Below, piece by piece: positions 6,901-10,537 of a stretch of 10,537 bases of DNA. Every line of letters begins with the position of its first letter. The first letter of the stretch is position 1. A model generated the notes under the pieces. It was not told where the DNA came from and did not search any database. It saw only the letters and a list, made by a program, of their open reading frames with translations. Source of the stretch: Clostridiales bacterium (GTDB lineage Bacteria > Bacillota > Clostridia > Saccharofermentanales > UBA5734); contig SLHU01000309.1 of NCBI GenBank assembly GCA_007135995.1, positions 1 to 10,537 of the forward strand, in the 5' to 3' direction. A program made the translations under genes and the position numbers.

Positions 6901-9559
6901 ACTGGAACGTGTAGTTTTCATCAATAAGACTTAGCTGGCTGCAAGTAACACTCTTGGAAAACAGCTGCAAAGTGAAAAGATAACGCGTACCATTTTCATA
7001 GGCAAAATGACAGCCGAGTGCCAGGTTGACATCAGCGCTGACCACAAAATCGACGGTCAGGCCGCAGACCAGGATATGAAGTGGATCGACAGCCGTTTCC
7101 ATTTTGAAAATTTCCTGGCTGAAAATCACTACGTAGTCATGATCATTGGCCAGCATCTCACGGTAAAGCTCATAAAACGCTTTCGTTTCCGCGGAAATCG
7201 CTTCGCTTTCATAGTTTACCGCGTTCATCATCTCTTTGATCTGGGCTTCGATGTCGATGGAACCCTCAGGAGCAGAGGGGTTCGTGGTGACCGTCACTTT
7301 GATGTCGATGCCTGTAAAATTGTAAAGGTCGACGCTGGCGGTCATCCGGTAATCCGAAATATATGGGATAATCCATTTCCATTTCCAGACGGCACCACCG
7401 TTAGCTTTGACTGTAATCCGAATTTCTTCAACAAACGTTCCCGATAAATTGATAGTCAGGTTATCGCTGTAAACAATGTCAAAACTTACGGTGACGGCAC
7501 AGCGCAGACCGCTGTAATCGGCAAAATGTAACAGATCCTTGCTGATCTGGGCATCGACTTGCAGGTTTTTGATCTCAAAACCGGACGAGCTTTGCAGAGA
7601 AACTTCTCCCAGCTGCTCTTGGAAACCATCGGTTTGCATCGCAAGGCCAACCAGATAATCAGCTGCTGCCTGGGCAAAGCCGCTTTCGACAGCCTGCTGC
7701 TCAATTTCTGCTTCCATAGCAGCAATATCAATATCTTTGGTCATCTGTTCAAAACTTGCATCAAAGGAGGAGTAGAGGTCTATAGCTGCGTAAAGCTCTT
7801 CTGCTGAAACATCTTCATATAAAATGATATAGTCGTCGCCGCTGCGTTCTACAAAGACAATGATGCCAAAGCCGATCAGTTCTGATTGTTCACCCAGACT
7901 GCCGTCGTAGAAGACCAAATAGTCGCCCGCTTCAACGACGGTACTTGCATCCAGGCCCATTTCGGCATATTCACTGCTTGTGAATGTCATGTTGCTGGCG
8001 GCGATGGTGATGGCGTTGTTATATGGATCGCCGTCAGTGTCATGCGACCGGTCAACCGGCAGGACATCTGGAATGAACAGAACATCCTGTGCCTCAGCCG
8101 TCTTGAATGTCACTGTTGTTCCATCCACCGCCAGAACTTCAATATAGGCAACATAATCCGAAGAATAGTTTTCATCCGCATCGCGCTGATCGGGATGGGT
8201 GCCCACGTAAATAGTCAGTATATCGCCGACAGCAATAGTGTCCGACCCATTGTAGGTGAAAGTACCGTAATCGCCGATATCACTGACATCAATTCCGACA
8301 TAGGCCAGCGGAACGGAAAGTGCGTTTGTCTGCACACCGTTCACATTCAAATCACTGATCTCACTGACAGGCGTGTGGATGATGCCCGGGTTCAGCTGCA
8401 GGTCCAAAATTGTTTGTTTCTGGATCGAAAAGTTGAAGTAACGAACACTTTCCGGCTCACCGGCAAAAGTAAGGGCATCATTCGCCAAAGTCAATATGTA
8501 CGACGAACCAGGTGTATAACCTTCTGCTGCCGTGACAGTATATGTGCCGTTGGCGCCGGAGACTGAAAGTCCGGCAAAGTCTGTTTCGTCCAGAACCTCC
8601 AGCTGCAATGCCAATTTCACGGCATCCGTGCTCATGGTACTGTCGGTTGACAGGACATCAATTGCAAAATCTGCTTCGCGGTCAACAGCGCTGACAGATA
8701 AAGCACCATCTCGTTCGCTGATGCCGGAAATCTCCGAGTAACGGGCGTACAGGATCAAGTCTGAAGTGACGATCGTTTCCACCGAAACAGCATTTTGGAA
8801 GCTGTTATTGTCAGTATACCAGCCAAGAAAGATGTAACCTTCCCGGTTCGGAACCAGCAGGGTGCCCAGAGGCTGGCCGCTGGTCATGCTGATCGGCGCA
8901 ACAGTACTGCCGCCGTTACTTTCAAAACTGACACTGACAGTGGATGACAGGGTGAAATGAACTGTATAAGTTTTTTGTACGATCCCATCTCTGGTCTCTT
9001 TTGCCGAGACCACAGCGGCTGCTGATCCTGGCAGGCTTTCTGCATTGGTCACAACCACAGATGCGCCTTCGTCATTAACCGCTGCAGTGACGATCGGGAT
9101 CACGGTTGTCCCTTCTGGAAGGATCACATTGTAGACCAGGATCTCAGGAGAAAAACCTGCTGCGGTTACATCGTCGACCCGCAGATCCTTTAGCGTTGCG
9201 TCAGCCGGTGAAGCAAATGCTGTTTTCGAGTAATCTGACCATTTCAGGCGATCATTTTGCACCTTGAGACGGAATTGGTATCTTACGTTATTCGTCAGAT
9301 CTTTAACAGTGTAAGAAGTGGCTGAAGCGTCATATATAGGTATTGTCTGCCATTTAGTCCCTGCGCTTTTATATTCAAGCAAATACATAATCAGATTATG
9401 ATCTGTTGTATTTTCATCCCAGCTCAGAATGGCGCAATGGTTATCCGCATCCGCCTGCAGGCCGGTTGGCGGCAAAGGTGCAGCATGATTACTTCTGCTT
9501 GCTGCATTAAAAGAAGAACCGGTGAACCCCGCTTCATTTGCGTGGGTCACTATGGTCAT
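3914..9559 (-). CDS. Giant secreted FN3/InlB-repeat/beta-helix protein, start frame-disrupted
   Basis: The long open frame encodes 1,881 residues from the ATG at 9559. Domains in order: FN3 (about 28-118, ending SDYSKTAFASP); cadherin-like beta-sandwich (about 120-205, GFSPEILVYNVILPEGT); InlB B-repeat 1 (about 207-276, GYIFLGWYTD); SbsA-like Ig segment (about 282-376); an unrecognised region to about 1100; InlB repeat 2 (about 1105-1172); linker domain (about 1173-1242); repeat 3 (about 1243-1313); second linker domain (about 1315-1388); repeat 4 (about 1389-1450); and a beta-helix with TIANN and TTIAGN rungs (about 1452-1740) plus a tail ending CVMGAYCSYHHGC. The role is probably cell-surface adhesion or polymer binding. 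There is no LPxTG motif, SLH domain or C-terminal membrane anchor. The ATG at 9559 lacks a Shine-Dalgarno sequence and cuts through a signal peptide encoded upstream in the same frame, so it is not the true start. The gene has its own promoter and lies downstream of a kinase gene on the same strand. Confidence 0.85.
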   Translation of the reverse strand: MTIVTHANEAGFTGSSFNAASRSNHAAPLPPTGLQADADNHCAILSWDENTTDHNLIMYLLEYKSAGTKWQTIPIYDASATSYTVKDLTNNVRYQFRLKVQNDRLKWSDYSKTAFASPADATLKDLRVDDVTAAGFSPEILVYNVILPEGTTVIPIVTAAVNDEGASVVVTNAESLPGSAAAVVSAKETRDGIVQKTYTVHFTLSSTVSVSFESNGGSTVAPISMTSGQPLGTLLVPNREGYIFLGWYTDNNSFQNAVSVETIVTSDLILYARYSEISGISERDGALSVSAVDREADFAIDVLSTDSTMSTDAVKLALQLEVLDETDFAGLSVSGANGTYTVTAAEGYTPGSSYILTLANDALTFAGEPESVRYFNFSIQKQTILDLQLNPGIIHTPVSEISDLNVNGVQTNALSVPLAYVGIDVSDIGDYGTFTYNGSDTIAVGDILTIYVGTHPDQRDADENYSSDYVAYIEVLAVDGTTVTFKTAEAQDVLFIPDVLPVDRSHDTDGDPYNNAITIAASNMTFTSSEYAEMGLDASTVVEAGDYLVFYDGSLGEQSELIGFGIIVFVERSGDDYIILYEDVSAEELYAAIDLYSSFDASFEQMTKDIDIAAMEAEIEQQAVESGFAQAAADYLVGLAMQTDGFQEQLGEVSLQSSSGFEIKNLQVDAQISKDLLHFADYSGLRCAVTVSFDIVYSDNLTINLSGTFVEEIRITVKANGGAVWKWKWIIPYISDYRMTASVDLYNFTGIDIKVTVTTNPSAPEGSIDIEAQIKEMMNAVNYESEAISAETKAFYELYREMLANDHDYVVIFSQEIFKMETAVDPLHILVCGLTVDFVVSADVNLALGCHFAYENGTRYLFTLQLFSKSVTCSQLSLIDENYTFQFYVMGTLGLRAGILVTVEMGLFSLKTGSIGIQAEAGVYVRMWGFFFYELRYVNRLTTSEASGALYLELGVYLKVSFLAQAFDNKYFYNPTLYEKEWPLWSAGSRYNVYDFAYELTDSTNDIFLKGDNLNYELPAAVFSMSVLDLKEGVISTKEYNSTSFTIVFTNSSFSAEDGKIMVAKPIDTDITEGNMTIYWNAAPLSFTTVPITRTYQVVWDNLSDSYLISFNSMGGGMVSAISGAYGSEVTLPLPSRPGYIFSGWYENAEYTGSEYTSTIMPAANIQLYARWTARTDTPYTVRHYQQTVAGASYELVADDTMVHAGMTGAAITPAVNNYSGFTAPATQTTVISGDGSTVVEYYYTRNSYMLTFTLGNDDPDLVSKVVYGADIAPPSIVWMGFEFDGWYIDEGFNNPFTFTTTPFTTMPDHDLTLYASWIPDSGIVYRAEYYQENLGGGFTLLEVEYPLVIDEGTVVKIYTGFTYDSLLSTTVTSVSSSGGTRITLKLFYSRNSYTLTFDANGGTGGTTETVLFGTALGAPDVRREGYTLTHWEPAIDPFMPANDITYTAQWKYTIEVGWITAVGNSSGDDGGTLVAALAACARDGGGTITLLVNFTMADGVEMPDQTTIDGNGYTITSEVNGSHLFRIEETSAVIKNLNIVGGNQTAVVNSSGHVLIENVIISQSGSSDVFVGGVYNSGTMIMKNSAIKESAGWLSGGFVNVSTMIMDGCSITENHAPAYIPENNGDSGDNGYYGESSAVDAVHSGGGGVNNGRLYLNNCTIANNRSVDGAGGINNYYFYNDAEIYVLNTTIAGNISSAFSSETGGISGGTIHFVNSIAANNFALFNDQFVSSDISEKGSAENEINIIFSYVGRFTDAEGADATPVQTRSFVNPSGYGVGDVFAEYQIVNPESVSIPVLTRLTNSTYAADQSDLSDAHYRGCITWFDYSSSGTVIVIAYDDGWGRKYLIGVTGGTQVIVYQGGSERNRCVMGAYCSYHHGC

Positions 9560-9636
9560 AAATGGCGAAAATATTAATATCAGAACAATAAAAAAAGCCA
9601 GATTTCTCTTGCTGTTTTTTTCAACAGAATATACAT
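9560..9636 (-). pseudogene. Signal-peptide coding segment, one base out of frame with its ATG
   Basis: The ATG at 9636-9634 has GAGGTG 5 nt upstream, but its frame stops at 9582-9580 after 18 codons. The long frame of the giant gene is open up to a TAA at 9652-9650 yet offers no ATG, GTG or TTG before 9559. In that long frame the segment reads as a basic stretch (KNSKRN), a hydrophobic core (LAFFIVLILIFSPF), and then TIVTHA, a plausible signal peptidase site before NEA. A single added base in the A7 run (9615-9621) joins the ATG to this frame and gives MYILLKKNSKRN plus the core. One added T in the T7 run (9590-9596) gives MYILLKKTAREIW plus the core. The cause may be phase variation, recoding, mutation or a base-calling error. 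Confidence 0.75.
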
Positions 9637-9641
9637 AGACA

Positions 9642-9647
9642 CACCTC
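9642..9647 (-). promoter_or_regulatory. Ribosome binding site of the giant gene
   Basis: On the minus strand GAGGTG ends 5 nt before the ATG at 9636. It is the only good Shine-Dalgarno sequence near the 5' end of the giant gene, and it picks out an ATG that is not in the long frame. This is the main reason to place the real start there rather than at 9559. Confidence 0.7.
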
Positions 9648-9649
9648 GT

Positions 9650-9893
9650 TTATCATCAAAAACGTCAGTTTAAAGATCGACAGCAACTGAATATCTACGC
9701 CGAAATTTTTAAACGAAAGCGTGTTACGGTTACTTAATAAAGCGATGACTACTTTACAAGAAAACTATGTATATAGCTCGATTATATGCGCGATTTTCTA
9801 ATATGTATATATCATATAATAATGATTCGATGCTAGTTTGACCTTTCAGTGAAAAGCTGTAATTCTGCACTCAATATAGGAGAATAAACAAGC
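9650..9893. other. AT-rich spacer between kinase and giant gene
   Basis: This is about 245 bp of strongly AT-rich sequence without a supportable gene. It holds the predicted promoter of the giant gene and a leader of about 135 nt. Within the leader, GTTTAAA (9668-9674) and TTTAAAC (9708-9714) form a 7-bp inverted repeat of unknown meaning. No convincing terminator is visible behind the kinase stop codon, so kinase transcripts could continue into the giant gene. Confidence 0.5.
9781..9809 (-). promoter_or_regulatory. Predicted sigma-A promoter for the giant gene
   Basis: On the minus strand TATACA (9809-9804, four of six consensus bases) and a perfect TATAAT (9786-9781) are 17 bp apart. Transcription would start near 9774, about 138 nt before the ATG at 9636. 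The region is very AT-rich, so chance matches are more likely here than elsewhere. Confidence 0.5.
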
Positions 9894-10537
9894 TCATATC
9901 AGCGTCTCGAAAATAACCAGAAGAGACATCAGTATAATGAAAATTAAAAACGAGCCGACCAGCAACCCAATCGCTTTAATCACCCGATTGCTGCTTGAAG
10001 TAAGCGGTAAATGCATGTGAATATTCTGGTAATTAGCAGCAAAAAACGTCATGCTTAGAAATATAAATAAAACTGTAAAGCGGTTAAGCCATAACGAAAA
10101 AACGGAAGCACCTTCCACTTCAATTATTATGCTGAATAGCAAGTAAAGTAAGTAGCCTATGCTGCCGGCAACCATTTTCCAAGGTGTCTTAGATCTAAAA
10201 CCAGGTGGCATGTAATTTCGACCACTGTTCGAATAAGCCGGCTTATTTTGACCCGATAAAGCTTTCTTTAACTGCGAAATACTGATGTATCGCTGCTCAG
10301 GATCAAAAGCGGTGCATTTTCTGATCACACCTGCCAGCCGCCCGATGTACATCTCGTCCCCGATCAGCTTTCCTGTCAGCAGTTCATTGAGCAAAACACC
10401 AACCGCATAGATGTCAGTCTGCGCGTTAGAGGACGCAAAGCCGTACTGTTCGGGGGCAGCATAGCCGCTGGTGCCAATTAAAACGGTGTCTTTGCTTTTC
10501 TCTTCATGTGCCATTTTTGCGGCATTAAAATCAATCA
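9894..10537 (-). CDS. Membrane Ser/Thr protein kinase, C-terminal part (5' end outside the window)
   Basis: The frame is open to the right edge. The ATG at 10514 is internal because the preceding residues, IDFNAAK, are the kinase magnesium-binding motif with DFN in place of DFG. The activation segment GTSGYAAPEQYG follows (subdomain VIII APE), then TDIYAVGVLLNELLTGK (subdomain IX) and FDPEQRY (subdomain XI). The C-lobe ends near QLKKALSG. After a polar linker come three hydrophobic segments, about MVAGSIGYLLYLLFSII, WLNRFTVLFIFLSMTFF and IGLLVGSFLIFIILMSLLVI, which end the protein. It is probably an inner-face kinase anchored by a three-helix tail, without the extracellular PASTA domains of PrkC-type enzymes. 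Its stop codon lies about 258 nt upstream of the giant gene's ATG on the same strand. Substrate and signal are unknown. Confidence 0.88.
   Translation of the reverse strand, partial: IDFNAAKMAHEEKSKDTVLIGTSGYAAPEQYGFASSNAQTDIYAVGVLLNELLTGKLIGDEMYIGRLAGVIRKCTAFDPEQRYISISQLKKALSGQNKPAYSNSGRNYMPPGFRSKTPWKMVAGSIGYLLYLLFSIIIEVEGASVFSLWLNRFTVLFIFLSMTFFAANYQNIHMHLPLTSSSNRVIKAIGLLVGSFLIFIILMSLLVIFETLI

Noticed and set aside
7886..8566. A 226-codon plus-strand open frame inside the giant gene
   Set aside because: It is antisense to a clearly protein-like frame, has no ribosome binding site, and its His/Cys-rich composition is typical of a complementary-strand shadow.
9841..9860. TTTCACTGAAA-like palindrome behind the kinase gene as a terminator
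   Set aside because: The arms leave a loop of one base and no T-run follows, so it cannot act as an intrinsic terminator.

Overview
The window reads as a stretch of a Bacillota-type (low-GC Gram-positive) chromosome. The evidence is GAGG-type ribosome binding sites, sigma-A-like promoters, a membrane Ser/Thr kinase of the kind common in that phylum, and a giant secreted InlB-repeat protein. Base composition is near half G+C in the coding regions and distinctly AT-rich in front of the giant gene. A plant-polymer-degrading gut or rumen member would fit the apiosidase-like enzyme, but the species is an inference I cannot narrow. I see no rRNA, tRNA, CRISPR array or insertion sequence.

Left part, plus strand (1-3873). 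A metallo-beta-lactamase-fold protein enters from the left edge without its true start. It has two MBL domains in tandem, the first stripped of most metal ligands and the second largely intact, followed by a beta-sandwich tail. Its stop codon lies in a 15-bp unit repeated three times. A repeat-rich 350-bp spacer follows. It holds a good sigma-A-like promoter, two 23-bp direct repeats downstream of that promoter, and a 12-bp direct repeat. It leads into a cytoplasmic DUF5060/DUF4038 (apiosidase-like, GH140-type) glycoside hydrolase that begins at 2263 behind a clear ribosome binding site.

Right part, minus strand (3914-10537). A gene of about 1,880 codons runs towards the hydrolase, and the two stop codons are only 40 bp apart. 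It encodes a secreted multidomain protein: FN3, cadherin-like domain, InlB B-repeat, a roughly 820-residue region I do not recognise, three further InlB repeats with two interspersed linker domains, and a right-handed beta-helix. Its own upstream spacer contains a promoter and a good ribosome binding site, but the ATG at that site is one base out of frame with the long open frame. A signal peptide is encoded in the long frame, upstream of the first in-frame ATG. One extra base in either an A7 or a T7 tract would join the two, so the gene is either phase-variable, frameshifted during expression, mutated, or affected by a sequencing error.

Upstream of it on the same strand is the 3' part of a Ser/Thr protein kinase gene. 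It encodes the C-lobe (with DFN in place of DFG) and three C-terminal membrane segments, and its start lies beyond the window.

The hydrolase and MBL protein may belong to one carbohydrate-use locus, and the kinase may be linked to the surface protein; both links rest on position alone.
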